Source of the DNA: Artemia franciscana
Lineage: Eukaryota > Arthropoda > Branchiopoda > Anostraca > Artemiidae
Direction: 5' to 3'
NCBI RefSeq assembly: GCF_032884065.1
Contig: NC_088880.1
Span: 24,242,715 to 24,306,714 of the forward strand
DNA: 64,000 nt
Of this stretch, positions 25,782 through 38,158 are shown one piece after another (within the stretch, counting starts at the first letter, position 1; every line of letters starts with the position of its first letter). The translations under genes were made by a program, and so were the position numbers. The notes beneath the pieces were generated by a model that had not been told where the DNA came from, did not search any database, and saw nothing but the letters and a program-made list of their open reading frames with translations.

Positions 25782-27380
25782 ATCAAACAGTTCGTGGTAA
25801 CGAATCAAACAGTTCGTGATAACGAACTGTGTAGTAGGGAGCGGCTCAATAGTAACCGAAACTCTAAAAAGTTTTAGGGGGAAACCTAAAACTTGGAGAG
25901 TGGAGGGATCGGGATGAAACTTGGTAGGAAAAATAAGCACAAGTCCTAGATACATGATTGACATCACCGGAACGGATCCGCTCTCTTCGGGGTAGTTGGG
26001 ATAGGGGTTAATTCTGAAAAATTAGAAAAAATGAGGTATTTTAACGGGTGATCGGATCTCAATGAAATTCGATCTTTAGAAGGATATCGTGTCTCAAAGC
26101 TCTTATTTTAAATCCTGACCGGATCTGGTGACATTGGGGGAAGTTGGGGTGGGGGAGCCTAAAATCATGGAAAACGCTTAGATTGGAGGGATTGGGATGA
26201 AACTTGGTGGGAAAAATAAGCAGAAGTCTTACATACGTGATTTACATAATTGGAACGGATCCGCTCTATTAGGGGGGGGGGGGGTTAATTCTGAAAAATA
26301 AGAAAAATTGACGTATTTTTAACTTACGAAGGAGTGATCGGATCTTCATGAAGCTTCATATTTAGATGGACCTCGTAACTCAGATCTCTTATTTTAAATC
26401 TCAACCGGATCAAGCGTAATTTGGGGGGGGGGGGCAGTTGGGGGGACCGGAAATCTTAGAAAATACTTAAAGCGGCGAGATCAGGAGGAAACTAGATGGG
26501 AGGAGTAGAAACCTGTCTAAGATACGTGACTGACATAACCGGACCGGATCTGCTCTCTTTTGTGGAATTGGGGGGGGAGGTAATTTTGAAAATTGAGGTA
26601 TTTGTAACTTACGAAAGGGTGACCAGATCTTAATGAAATTTGATATTTAGAAGGATCTTGTGCTTTAAAGCTCTAATTTTAAATTCCGACCAGATCCTGT
26701 GACATTGGGGGGATTGGAGGGGGAAACCGGAATTCTTGGAAAACGTGAAAACTGGGGTATTTTTATCTTACGAATAGATGATCGGATCTTAATGAAATTT
26801 GATATTTAGAAGGAATTCATGTCTCAGAGCTCTGACTTCAAATCCCGACCAGATCTTTTGACATTGGGGGGAGTTGGAGGGGGAAATCTTGGAAAACACT
26901 TTGAGTGGAGGAATCGGGATGAAGCTTGGTGGATAGAATAAGCAAATGTCCTTGATACGTGATTGACGGAACCGTACTGGATTCGCTCTCTTTGGGGGAG
27001 TTGGGGGAGGGGTTTAGTGATTTGGCGAGTTTGGTGCTTCTGGACGTGCTAGGACGAAGAAAATTGGTAGGCGTGTCAGGGAGCTGCACAAAATGACTTG
27101 ATAAAGTCGTTTTCCCAGATTCGACCATCTGGAAAAATTAGAAAAAATTAGGTATTTATAACATACGAGTGGGTGATCGGATCTTAATGAATTTTGATAT
27201 TTAGAAGGACATCGTGACTCAGAGCTCTTATTTTAAATCCTGACCGGCATTAAGCCTTTTATTTTCCTTTTAAATCAATCTATTGATTCATAGAATTTTG
27301 TTAGAGCTCATACCATATGATCTCTTGGCTCTTAGCTCTTCATGCCTCGTCACAAGTGCCATATGAGCTCTTAGCTCTTG
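25782..27380 (-). repeat. Tandem-unit element with GAGCG-type hairpin terminus, block 1
   Basis: Starts with two consecutive copies of the terminal hairpin (atcaaacagttcgtggtaac at 25782, and again from 25804), then gtagggagcggctcaatagt, the same end as the GAGCG elements in minus orientation. The body is built of units of about 285 bp marked by gatcggatctnaatg at 26050, 26336, 26621, 26780 (a short 159-bp unit) and 27175. Each unit contains G-runs and atgaaacttggtggg. A unique insert at 27010-27130 and the right end (gagctcttagctcttg, about 27380) are shared with block 2 at 34795-36995. No protein is encoded. Confidence 0.8.
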
Positions 27381-27722
27381 TTGATCATGGAGATTTCAGT
27401 GGTAGACATTTTATGTTTTCAAGCCCTTAAACTCCAGAAATGGCACTAAAATCACATTTTGGTAGCGTAAGGCATTCTATGATTATGTTGCTGTGACGAA
27501 ACTACAAAAGTACAATAATGTCTACAAAAATGTAAATATTAGCTTCCAAATAGCTTTAAACAACTTTCTGCGAAATTTTAGTGTCCTATTAATACTGAAG
27601 AAATAAACAGAAAAGGGGGGACTTATCTAGCTCTTTTCAAAATTCCAAAAATTTGTTTCTGCAATAAACTTTTATTATTAATAGCTATCACTAAAATTAA
27701 ATAATAGGTATGAATCTTTTCT
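27381..27722. other. Non-coding spacer
   Basis: AT-rich, no recognised feature. Confidence 0.4.
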
Positions 27723-28140
27723 TTAAACGGGGGTTCAGTTGCACGGGGGATAATTTACATTAGGGTTCAGCTGAATGGGGCTCAGTTGCACGACAGTTCA
27801 GTTAAGTGGGGTTGAGATGCACGAAGGTTCAGTTAAACGAGGGTTGAGTTGCAAGATGGTTCAGTTACACGTGGTTCGTTCACATAGGGTTCAGTCAAAC
27901 GAAGGTTCAGTTGCACGGCGGTTCAATTGCACGAGAGTTCAGTTTAAAGGGGTTTGTTGCACGAAGTTTTACTTGCACAAGGGTCAGGTACACGAAGGTT
28001 GAGCTGCATGGAGGTTGAGGTACAAGGGGATTCATCTAAACAAGGATTAAGTTGTACCTGGGGTCAGATGCATGGGGGTTCAGTCACATGGGTTTAGTTG
28101 CACTGGGTTCAGTTACACGATGGTTTATTTCCAATAGAAC
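27723..28140. repeat. Degenerate 16-17-bp minisatellite
   Basis: About two dozen diverged repeats of a unit near ggttcagttgcacga(g/a)g. Spacing is mostly 16-18 bp, and repeats are separated by single-base changes. It supports a spurious 75-codon frame at 27775-28002 because the repeat seldom contains stops. G-rich and T-rich words alternate on the plus strand. Confidence 0.93.
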
Positions 28141-28529
28141 CAAAAGCCCTGCAATAGAACCAAACCTACCTGATGTTGGTAGCCCTTTCCTCCCAGATGA
28201 GCTCTGTTCTTCCTTGGGGTGTACTATCCTGTTGCGCAGGGTGGCAATTCGTAAAAATGTAGGGAGGGGTTCAAATTTACTCTTTGAAATCTAGGGGTGG
28301 AATTTTGTTGTTTTTCGATTTTTTTTCAATAAAATACCGAAAAGAGGCATTTTCAATGAATATATCAAAAAAGATTTTGCAAAACATAGGGGGGGGGGAA
28401 CATAGGGGGAAATTGCCCCTACCCATTGAAGCGCTTTGCAATGTTGTATTGTTTTAAGTGGATTAAATGAATTCCTTCATTTGTTTTTTGTTGCTTAATT
28501 TTCTCCGCCTTAAAAACGACTTTAAATAC
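28141..28529. other. Non-coding spacer
   Basis: A run of nine G at about 28389 and T-rich text. The plus-strand frame at 28052-28294 is partly minisatellite and has no recognised domain. Confidence 0.4.
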
Positions 28530-30072
28530 AGCTTAATTTCTAAGGGGCTGTCCCCTCTTCAATGCCCTGCTCTTTACACTAAAGTGTTTTATTGTTTTAA
28601 AAAGTAGAGTTGTGAGAAAAAGTCAACTTTAGCGTAAAGAGCGGGGCATTCAGGAGAGGACAGCCCCTTTCATATACGGAATAATTTCTGTTCATTTTAT
28701 GTTTTAATGTCGCTCCTTACTTTCAGTTAAAAAACTTGTTTTTTCATTTAATTTCTGAACATTTTTGAATTCATACAGGTTTTGATTTTGGCTCACCGTA
28801 CATGAATAATTAAAACAAAATTTGCATATCAATTTTACTTTTTTTTTGGCTAAATGGCTTTCTCAAAGTTTTGATCGGACAATTCTGAGAAAAAGAGGCG
28901 AGGGAGGAGGCCTAATTGCCCTCCAATTTTTTTGGTTACTTAACACTAGAACTTTTAATTTAATTTTACGAACTTTTTTATTAGTAATAAATATACGTAA
29001 CTTACAAATTAACTTACACAATAAACTTCTATATTTGTATATTTTTATTACGTATATGATGGGGTTCACCCCCTCGTCAATACCTCGATCTTTACACTAA
29101 AGTTCAAATTTTGATCCAATTCCTTAAGAATGATCCCTGAAGCACAAAGGCGGTTTATTTAGAATAAATAGCTCTTTTGAAATTACTGAAAATCCTTTAG
29201 CGTAAAGAGCAAGGTATTGAGTAGGGAAATAACCCCCTCATATGCATGATAATTTCTCTTCGCTGTGAGTTTTAACGTTACTCCTTACTTTCAGTTGAAA
29301 AAGCTTGTTTTTTATTTATTTTTTTTTAAATGATGCTGGAGAATGCAGCGCCCCCTTCATGGAAATTTTCTTCCCCCATAATAAATTCCTCCATGGAAAG
29401 ATCCTCTCACGTAGCTCCTTCCCCACCATCAGAAAAAATCCCCCCTGAAAACGTCTGTATACTTCCAAATAATCAATACTATATGTAAATAACTGGCAAA
29501 GTTCAAAACTTGAAGCCCTTTGCCCGGGGACTGTGGGGGATTAAGTCGTCCTCAAAGACATAGTTATTAAATTTGTTGACTATGCTGAACAAAACGGCAC
29601 TAGAACTTTTAATTTCGGTTAGAATGAGCCTTATCGAGATATTTTAGGAGCAGTGGATCGATGCAATCACCTCTGGGAAAAAAAAACAACAAAAAAAAAC
29701 ATATAAACAAATAAACACGCATCTACGATCTGGCAAAAAATACGAAATTCCACATTTTTGCAGATAGGGGCTATAAACTTCTACAGTAGGGTTCTGTGAT
29801 ACGCTGAATTTGATGGTGTGTTTTCATTAAGATTCTATGACATTTAGGGGGTGTTTCCCCTTTTTTTTCGAAAATAAGGAAAATTTCTTAGGCTCGTAAC
29901 TTTTGATGGGTAAGACCAAATTTGATTAAACTTATATATTTAAAATCAGCTTAAAAATTTGATTCATTTGATGTATGTATTGGTATCAAAATTGATATCA
30001 AATATATAATGGTATCAAAAGAGTTTCGGTTACTATTGAGCCGGCTCACTCCTTACTACAGTTCGCTCTTTA
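28530..30072 (+). repeat. GAGCG element copy (terminal hairpin partly lost)
   Basis: The long-hairpin arms carry the variant ggggctgtcccctcttcaat / attcaggagaggacagcccc (about 28540 and 28645), i.e. matched to each other but different from other copies. The second internal hairpin covers about 29030-29250. The right end reads ggctcactccttactacagt and then diverges, so the short terminal hairpin is truncated. Confidence 0.85.
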
Positions 30073-30339
30073 CAATACCTTGATCATAACTTTTTTTTTC
30101 TTTTTTCTGTCAATTGTCAATTTTCTAAAAATTCTGCACTTCGCACACGTATTTGATTTCAAAGTTCAAAGAAGATTGTGCAATCCAGGAAAAAATTGTA
30201 AAAAATACTTATACAAATTAGGTATTTAATTATCAGCTTCAGCAAGAGAATAAATTGAAATACAGTTCTGACTTTTCAACACATAATCTATGGTAGCCAT
30301 ATAAGGAGTGTGTAAAATAAACTGAATTAATAAGAATTT
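30073..30339. other. Spacer, no feature recognised
   Basis: T-rich then A-rich sequence. No gene or known repeat is recognised. Confidence 0.35.
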
Positions 30340-30690
30340 TAAATAATAAACAAAAAACAGTTTTCAACTGAAAATAAGAAGCAACATTAAAACTCAAAAC
30401 GAACAGAAGTTATTCGGTATATGAAGGATTCCTTCATATACCGAATGCGCCCCTCCTCAGTACCTTGATCTTTAAGCTAAAGTTTTTAGCCCTTTCAAAA
30501 AAGCTTCCTTTTTCTAATTAAATGGCCCTTGTGTTTCAGGAGTCGTTCTAAAAAAAAATGGGACTAACAGTCGAACTTTAGCGTAAAGAGGAAGGTATTG
30601 AGTAGGGGGGCAACCCCTTCAAATTAGAAATAATTTCTGTTCGTTTTTAGTTTTAATGTTGCTCCTTATTTTTATTTGTAAAAACGGTAC
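30340..30690 (+). repeat. Solo long hairpin of a GAGCG element
   Basis: Only the long inverted-repeat end is present: arms near 30360-30480 (aacattaaaactcaaaacga) and 30575-30675 (ctttagcgtaaagaggaagg and a ttttagttttaatgttgctc partner). No body follows. Solo ends like this suggest breakage or independent mobility of the hairpin. Confidence 0.75.
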
Positions 30691-31084
30691 TTGTGTGATA
30701 TACCCCCTACCGCTAAAGAAGTGAAGTTAGGTCAATCCTAAAAAAATATATATAAGTACGATAAAAATGTAATATTTTAGAAACAAGTTTGGGTGGGGTG
30801 GGGGTTAAGTACAGCGGGTCTGCATGCAAAATATGTCAGCTACAATTATTCTAATATTATGAAGTAAGAACTATTTTCTGACTTCATACTGTCCAAATAA
30901 TTTACCCCCCTCCCCCCTTAATGTACAAATACGTAGCCCGAATTATATATTTTCCGTCAATTCTGTCACTTCTCTTTGTCTTTTCTCACGCTAAATTGAA
31001 AGAAATTAGCGAAAGAAACCGGATAATAGTGCTTCACTGCATGAATAAATTGAGCAGTAGGGGGTACATCATATAAGTACCATA
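30691..31084. other. Spacer, no feature recognised
   Basis: Contains the near-duplicate words atataccccctaccgctaaa (30700) and a later gggggtacatcatataag, both close to GAGCG element pieces. No coding signal. Confidence 0.3.
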
Positions 31085-32202
31085 AAAAACCTTTTTTTTA
31101 AATTCCTGATCATTTTTCAAATAATGCCAGTAAATCCGGCTCACCCTCCAAGAAAAATTCCCTCCCCTCACGAAAAACTCTTTCGTGGAAAACTTCTCCC
31201 TCGTAAAATACCCCCGTAAGATTTCTTGCAGATTATTCAGCCTGAAAATTATCCTTGGCCTACTTTCATTTGAAAAAGACTAAGTTCTGATCGTTTTTCC
31301 TGTCACTCCGGAAATTCTCCTCTCCGTGGAAATTATTTCCCAGAAATCCAAAACACGCAGAAGATTTCCCCCGGAACATCTCCGCATTCAAAAATTGAGT
31401 AGGCAAAGAGAGAGTAAGATAAATAAAAATAATTTCGTATAGGAATTCTTCCAAATCCCCCCTCAGTGAAAAATATCCCCTGGAACGTTCATTCTCGAAA
31501 ATTTCCCCCGACACAGAAAATTATCCTCGTGGAAACCCACCCAAAGCACAAAATCCCCCCCGAGTAGTCTGTATACTTTACAATAAAAAATACTATACGT
31601 AAACAATGGGCAAATTTTTACCTTAAAGACCTATCCCAAGGGAATGAGGGGGGAGGTCACGTCATCTCCAAAGGCATAGTTTTGGGACTTTTCAGCTATG
31701 CTAAACAAAAATGCCAATCTAAAAAATTATGGGACGATTTTCGGGAAAAAGGGGAATGGAAGCGGGGCTAGTTGCCCTCGAATCTTTTCAGTCACTTAAA
31801 AGGGGAACTAGAACTCTTAACTTCCATTTAGATCAGCCCTCTCTTGATTTTATAGGACCATTGTGTTGATATGATCACCCCTGGAAAAAAAAATTACAAA
31901 AAAAAACTAATATTTTGGCAGACAAGACTTTGAAACCTCGTACAGTAGGGTTCTCGGTTACTCTGAATTTGATGTGTGATTTTCCTTAATATTTTTTTTT
32001 TACTTTTAGGGGGTGTTTCTCCTTTTTTCAAAAATCAGGCAAATTTTCTCAGACTCGTAACCTCAATGAAAGTTATATATTTGGAATCAGCATACTAAGC
32101 CAATTCCTTTAATATACCTATTGATATCAAAATTCCATTTTTAGAGTTTCGGTTACTGTTGACCCGTGTGACTCCTTACAGTTCTTTACCAGGAACTGTT
32201 TG
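31085..32202 (+). repeat. GAGCG element, 5'-truncated diverged copy
   Basis: Keeps the C-rich middle part, the tatgctaaacaaaaatgcca region, the gggtgtttctcc segment and a decayed terminal hairpin (acagttctttaccaggaact, about 32176-32195, then gtttgat). The long hairpin is missing. Minus frame 31266-31514 lies within it and is not a gene. Confidence 0.75.
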
Positions 32203-34038
32203 ATAATGAAGCCGGATATGATAAGCATTATAAAACATAAAATATCTCACGCACATGCGTACGTAGGGGTATGCGCACCTTTGATGCTCTGCCCCCTAGA
32301 AATCTCAAGGTTTCTGCGACCCCTCGATAATTTCATATATTTCCTAGATTATTTTTCCTCCAAAATGCATTCCTGGGTACAGGGTCAACTTCAACTACCC
32401 AATGGTGAGCCAGCCCTTCCTAGATCAAGAACCTTTTAATTTAAACAATGATTTTCAGCGTCACTTACAGATGGTATATTTCAATTGCGATAATATGCAC
32501 CTGACAGAGCGACCGAATCCAAAGGAAATTGTGAATATGTTTGTGAATATTTAATTTAGATTAAGAAAAAGTACAGATTATTCTTCATTTCTATCCAATC
32601 CCATAATCAAATTCTTACGATGTGTTGTTTGTATTGTTTGTCTCGCAACTGCATGACATGCAGTATCAGTTGATGGGACCTTTGGTTCATATTGGTTTCA
32701 TCTGGCAATTCCAACAGTGTTTCCGCTCATGGCCGTATCAAAGAGAAGGGAATTATCCGGTTAACCCCGTCCCCCGAAATTTTTGTCTGACTAGTACAAA
32801 TGTAACGAAAATAGATCTGAAAGGATTTCCACGCAGAAACTATGATAATGATTAGTTTTTTTTTGTAAAACCCCCTCCAAATTTTTCTTTAGCCCCCCTC
32901 CCGGATAAAAATAAAACCCTGCTACCACTATGTACGATTTTCTAGGGTTTCCTCCAATTTACTTAAAAGAAAACTGACGTTGCCGAAATCCCAGAAAATG
33001 TTTTTAAGGAGATTCCGGAGAACACAATTTTCTTCTGGGGAGGTTCACAGGGTTCACACTCTGGTTCACAGGGTTCACACTCTGGTTCACAGGGAACCAG
33101 AAAAATTTGTGGGTTGTGGAAGCACTGATTTGAAGTAATATAGCTGACGCACTCGTGAAACCATAATGTTAAATACTGTGAAAATCCCTCACCGATTTCT
33201 GGGGCAATAAACTTTCCATAACTATCCTTCAAATTTATTCCACGTTCCATATTCCCTCATTCTTTCTCTTTATCATCTTCAGAATAATACAGATTCTCAC
33301 ATTGAAAGATTGGCATCTAATGTATTAGAAAAGATATACCAACTGACATAATCTTTGAAACTAGTTGGACAGAGAGAGAAAAAAATTGTTATCCAAAACG
33401 TGACTATTACGTCACGAATGCGTAATAGCAGTTAAAAAAGTCTAGAGGGAATAAATCTTCATTAGCGGCTTGGCTCTTTAACTATCTGTTGACTGAAGAT
33501 GTACACGAGGTGCAAGGGTTAAGTTTAACCATTTAGTTAACGTTGGACTCCTGGATTCATTTGGAAAACTCAATTGACTTCTGGGGAAAGTAGGGCCGGC
33601 AAAAGGGAGAGGGTGGGGTGGGTAAATGTATGCATCGCCTGGGGCCTCACGCTTGAACAAGCCCAGCATATGCGTGAGTTTTTTTTCATGTTCAGATATA
33701 AAGACATTTGACAATTTTATTACATTTTAGTGATAATATTGCAGTGGCGGTTTAGGCCTGAGCAAGGGGCGCTCCCCCCCCCCTTTTCGGAAATCTGCAT
33801 TAAATTTATTTATTTTGAATTTTTACACTCGTATTAATGTACTTAATTGACAAAAAAATTATCGCAATAGTAATTTTCCTATACCTTGCCCCTCCCCCCA
33901 GTTTATGGGACTTAAAACCGTTATTGTATTATTTTATTAGGTCAATGATTTTGTTTGGACTAAGAAAAATGTTTATAAAATAACTGCAAAAAACGTGAAC
34001 ATTTGTAGGAAGGGACAAAATTTTGGGGGGTAATTGGA
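32203..34038. other. Non-coding stretch with small repeats
   Basis: Includes a 21-bp tandem repeat at 33042-33093 and C-runs at 33772-33783. A tgtttccgctcatggccgta segment with C-rich text (32720-32790) looks like the tail of an old repeat. Frames at 32622-32855 (+), 32963-33250 (-) and 33478-33714 (-) have no recognised domain; the second owes its EPECEPC pattern to the 21-bp repeat. Confidence 0.4.
33042..33093. repeat. 21-bp tandem repeat
   Basis: Two complete units starting ggttcacagggttcacactc (33042, 33063) and a 10-bp remnant. Each unit is itself a doublet of ggttcaca. Confidence 0.95.
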
Positions 34039-34350
34039 GTGGCGTAATTTCGTGAAACTCCTGGGGGGAAGGAAAGTTGGAGCAAATTTTTTTAAATTCA
34101 GTGAAAATGGCAGTAAAAAATGAAGAATGAGCAAATAGTACCATAAGGGTAAATACATACTAGAGAAAACTAACCAGTTTCTCTGGATGCTTGAATTATG
34201 CAGGCTTATCTTAATTTGGACTTTTGCAAATTTTTTCAAGATTTTTTTGCAAAAACTAAATTTCAGCCAAAGGCCAACTAAGGTCTCGGGGGATAACTGA
34301 GGTCAGGAGGGGGCAGTTTCCTACCCTGTCCCACAGCAAATTACGCCCCT
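34039..34350. mobile_element. MITE-like inverted-repeat element (relative of 17011-17308)
   Basis: Left end GTGGCGTAATTT (34039) and right end AAATTACGCCCC (34339-34350). The interior near the right end repeats the GCA-rich and G/C-run layout of the 17.0-kb element in opposite orientation. A TA is present on the right (34351 onward reads ag, so it is shifted); the left flank reads GA. Flanks are therefore less clear than in the other copy. Confidence 0.45.
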
Positions 34351-34794
34351 AGCTAATTAGCCCTCTTAAATGTATAAAAACGATTTTTTTTCTCGCCACC
34401 TTTTCGCTTATTTTCTTGCATCTAAAGGAGTATTAACAAGATATTTTGGAAAAGTTAGTGAATCTAGAACCTCTCTTTTTTTTGCTTTACCTTTCACGGC
34501 CCTGCAGAGGTATGCTGCTTGAGTCAGAGATAACGTAAAAAAATTTAAGACTGCAAATTCTTGTAACAATTGTATAAATTTAATATTACTAACACAAAAA
34601 GATCTTTAAAAAGCCATTAAAAAGCTAAAATACCATATTAAAGTACCATATTAATACCATAAATGGTATTATGGTATCAAAATACCATATTAAAAAGCCA
34701 AAAATGACATTCTATGCAGCAGACTGGTTTTGGGAGTGTGAGTGACCACCATCAGTGTAGTCATTAATATATGTTTCATTAAGCCAGTTGATTC
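34351..34794. other. Spacer, no gene recognised
   Basis: AT-rich, with short repeats of 'aataccatatta' at 34630-34700 (four copies of taccata words). Confidence 0.4.
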
Positions 34795-36996
34795 GGAAAA
34801 AAATAGAAAAAATGAAGTAATTTTAACTTACGAACGGTTGATCAGATCTTAATCAAATTTGATGTTTGGAAGGATAACATGTCTCAGAGATGTTATTTTA
34901 AATCCTGACCGGATCTGGTGACATTAGGGGGGAGGGAGTTGGGAGGGGGAAACTGAAATATTGGTAAACACTTAGAGTGGAGGGATCGGGATGAAACTAG
35001 GTGGAAAAAAAAACACAAGTCCTAGATACATGATTGACATAACCGGAACGAACCCGCTCTCTTTGGGGTAGTTGGTGCGGGGGGGGGGGGGTAATTCTGA
35101 AAAATTAGAAAAAATGAAGTATTTTTAACTTACGAACGGGGTTAAATCCATCAAATTTGATATTTAGATGGATATCGTGTCTCAAAGCCTTTCTTTTACA
35201 TCCCGACCGGATCTGGTAACATTGGGGAGAGTTTGGGGTGGGAGAACCTAAAATCATGGAAAACGCTTAGATTGGAGGGATCGGGATGAAACTTGGTGGG
35301 AAAAATAAGCAGAAGTCTTAGACACGTGATTAACATAATTTGAACGGATCCGCTCTATTGGGGGGGGGGATTAATTCTGAAAAATTAGAAAAAATGACGT
35401 ATTTTTAACTTACGAAGGAGTGATCGGATCTTCATGAAACTTCATATTTAGAACGACCTCGTAACTCAGATCTCTTATTCTAAATCTCAACCGGATTCGG
35501 CGTCATTGGGGGGGGGGGACGGGAAATCTTAGAAAATACTTAAAGCGGAGAAATCAGGATGAAGCTGGATGAAAAGAATAAAAGCCTGTCTAAGATACAT
35601 GAATGACATAACCGGACCGGATCTGCTCTCTTTGGTGGAGTTTGGGGGGGGGGGTAATTCGGAAAAATGACGTACTTGTAACTTACGAACAGGTGACCAG
35701 ATCTTAATGAAATTTGATATTTAGAAGGATCTTGTGCTTTAAAGCTTTAATTTTAAATTTCGACCCGGTCCTGTGATATTGCGGGGAGTTGGAGGGGGAA
35801 ACCGGAAATCTTGGAAAACGTGAAAATTGGGGTATTTTTTTCTTACGAATAGGTGATCGGATCTCAATGAAACTTGATATATATAGAAGGATTTTATGTC
35901 TCAGGTGCTCCATTTTCGACTCGAATTGGATCCGAGGACATAGGGGGTTGGAGGAGGGAAACAGAAATCTTGGAAAACACTTAGAGTGGAGAGATCAGGA
36001 TAAAACTTGATGGGAAGAATAAGCACAAGTTCTAGATACGTGATTAATACAATTGGAAAGGATCCGTTCTCTTTGGAGGAGCTGGGGGTGTTAATTTGGA
36101 AAAATTAGAAAACTTGAGGTATTTTTAACTTAAGAACGGGTGACCGGATCTTAATGAAATTTGATATTTAGAAGGATTTGATGTCTCAGAGCTATTATTT
36201 AATCAAGACCAGATCTGTTGACATTGGGGGGAGTTGGAGGGGAAATCGGAAATCTTGAAAACGCTTGGAGTGGAGGAATCGGGATGGATCTTGGTGAATT
36301 GAATAAGCAAATGTCCTTGATACGTGATTGACGTAACTGTACTGGGGTGCTGGGGTGTACTGTACTGAGCTGGGGGTGTTAATTTGGAAAAATTAGAAAA
36401 CTTGAGGTATTTTTAACTTAAGAACGGGTGACCGGATCTTAATGAAATTTGATATTTAGAAGGATTTGATGTCTCAGAGCTATTATTTAATCAAGACCAG
36501 ATCTGTTGACATTGGGGGGAGTTGGAGGGGGAAATCGGAAATCTTGAAAACGCTTGGAGTGGAGGAATCGGGATGGAGCTTGGTGAATTGAATAAGCAAA
36601 TGTCCTTGATACGTGATTGACGTAACCGTACTGGATTCGCTCTCTTTGGGGGAGTTGGGGGGAGGTGTTCAATGATTTGGTGAGTTTGGTGCTTCTGGAC
36701 GTGCTAGGACGATGAGAATTGGTAGGCGTGTCAGGGAGCTGCACAAATTGACTTGATAAAGTCGTTTTCCCAGGTTCGACCATCTGAAGGGCTAAATGGA
36801 GAGGAAAAATTAGAAAAAATGAAGTATTCATAATCTTAGAAGGACATCGTGACTCAGAGCTCTTACCGGCATTAAACCTCTGATGTTCCTTTTCAATCAA
36901 TCTATTGATTCTTAGAATTTTGTTAAAGCTCATACCATATGAGCTCTTGGCTCTTCTTGCCTCGTCACAAGTGCCATATGAGCTCTTAGTTCTTGG
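34795..36996 (-). repeat. Tandem-unit element, block 2
   Basis: Units of about 285 bp are marked by ga(t/c)c(a/g)gatct at 34840, about 35138, 35422, 35695, 35856, 36141 and 36431. A short unit of about 160 bp (35695-35856) occupies the same relative position as in block 1. The region 36079-36343 is repeated at 36367-36632 with only about three differences. The same unique insert (36660-36785) and right end (gagctcttagttcttg, to 36995) occur as in block 1. The hairpin terminus of block 1 is not present at the left edge. A GAGCG element body follows directly at 36997. Confidence 0.8.
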
Positions 36997-38158
36997 TTAA
37001 GAATATTTTTATTAGTAAAAGATATACATAACTTACAAATTAGCTTACGTAACGAACTTCTATATTCTCATGTTTTTATTACGTATATAAGAGGTTCACC
37101 CCCTCGTCAGTATCTCGCTCTGTGCACTAAAGCTTAAATTTTGTCTCAATTTCTTAAGAATGACCCCTGAATCACAAAAGCCGTAGAATAAATAGTTGAA
37201 ATTACAAAAAATACTTTAGCGTAAAGAACGAGGTATTAGGAGGAGTTGAGCCTATCATATGGGTAATAATTTCTGTTAGTTTTAAGTTTTAATGCTGCTC
37301 CTTACTTTCAGTTGAAAAAACTTTTCATATTTATTTTTTATTGTTTTTTTAAATAATGCTAGAATATCCTGTGCCCCCTTCATGGAAATTTTCTTCCCCC
37401 ATGACAAGTTCCTCCAAGGAAAGTTCCCCCAATATATCCCCCTCTTCTCAACCCCTACTCCAACCAAAAAATCCCCCTAAAAACGTCTGTACACTTCCAA
37501 ATAACCATTACTATATTTAAGCACTGGTCAAAGTTTGTAACTTGTAGCCCCTCCCACGGGGACTGTGGGGGAGTAAATTGTCCCCAAAGACATAGTTATA
37601 AGGTTTTTCGACTACGCTGAATAAAATGGCTATCTCAGAATTTTGATTCTGTGACTTTGGAAAAATAATTAGCGTGGGTGGGGGCCTAGTTGTCGTCCAG
37701 CTTTTTTGGTCACTTAAAAAGGGCACTAGAACTTTTCATTTCCATTAGAATGAGCCCTCTCGCAAGATTCTAGGGCCACTGGGTCGATACGATCACCCCA
37801 GGGGAAAAAAAGAAACGAACAAACACATTAAACACGTATCCGTGACCATTTTTGTAGATAGGAGCTCGAAACTTCTACAATAGGGTTCTCTAATACGCTG
37901 AATCTGATGGTGTGATTTTTGTCAAGATTCTATGACTTTTAGGGGTTGTTCCTCCTATTTTATAAAATAAGGCAAATTTTCTCAGGCTCGTAACTTTTGA
38001 TGTGTAACACTAAACTTGATGAAAATTATATATTTAAAATCAGCATTAAAGTGCGATGCTTTTGATGTAGCTATTGGTATCAAAATTCCATTTTTTAGAG
38101 TTTTGGTTACTATTGAGCCGGGTCGCTCCTTACTACAGTTCGTTACCACGAACTGTTT
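36997..38158 (+). repeat. GAGCG element copy, long hairpin missing
   Basis: Joins block 2 in the middle of a GAGCG element (agaatatttttattagtaaa). It continues through the internal hairpin (about 37070-37290), the body and the intact terminal hairpin CAGTTCGT-TACC-ACGAACTG (about 38137-38156). Frames 37282-37467 and 37517-37726 (minus) are not genes. Confidence 0.85.

Noticed and set aside
26838..27128. 96-codon minus frame with a Ser/Thr/Pro-rich sequence, and its longer relative at 36487-36933
   Set aside because: Both fall in the tandem-unit blocks and read across unit boundaries; they are related because the repeats are related, and the frames differ after a short common part.
33478..33714. 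78-codon minus frame with Pro-rich sequence
   Set aside because: No domain, no splice context, and C/G-rich repeat-like surroundings.
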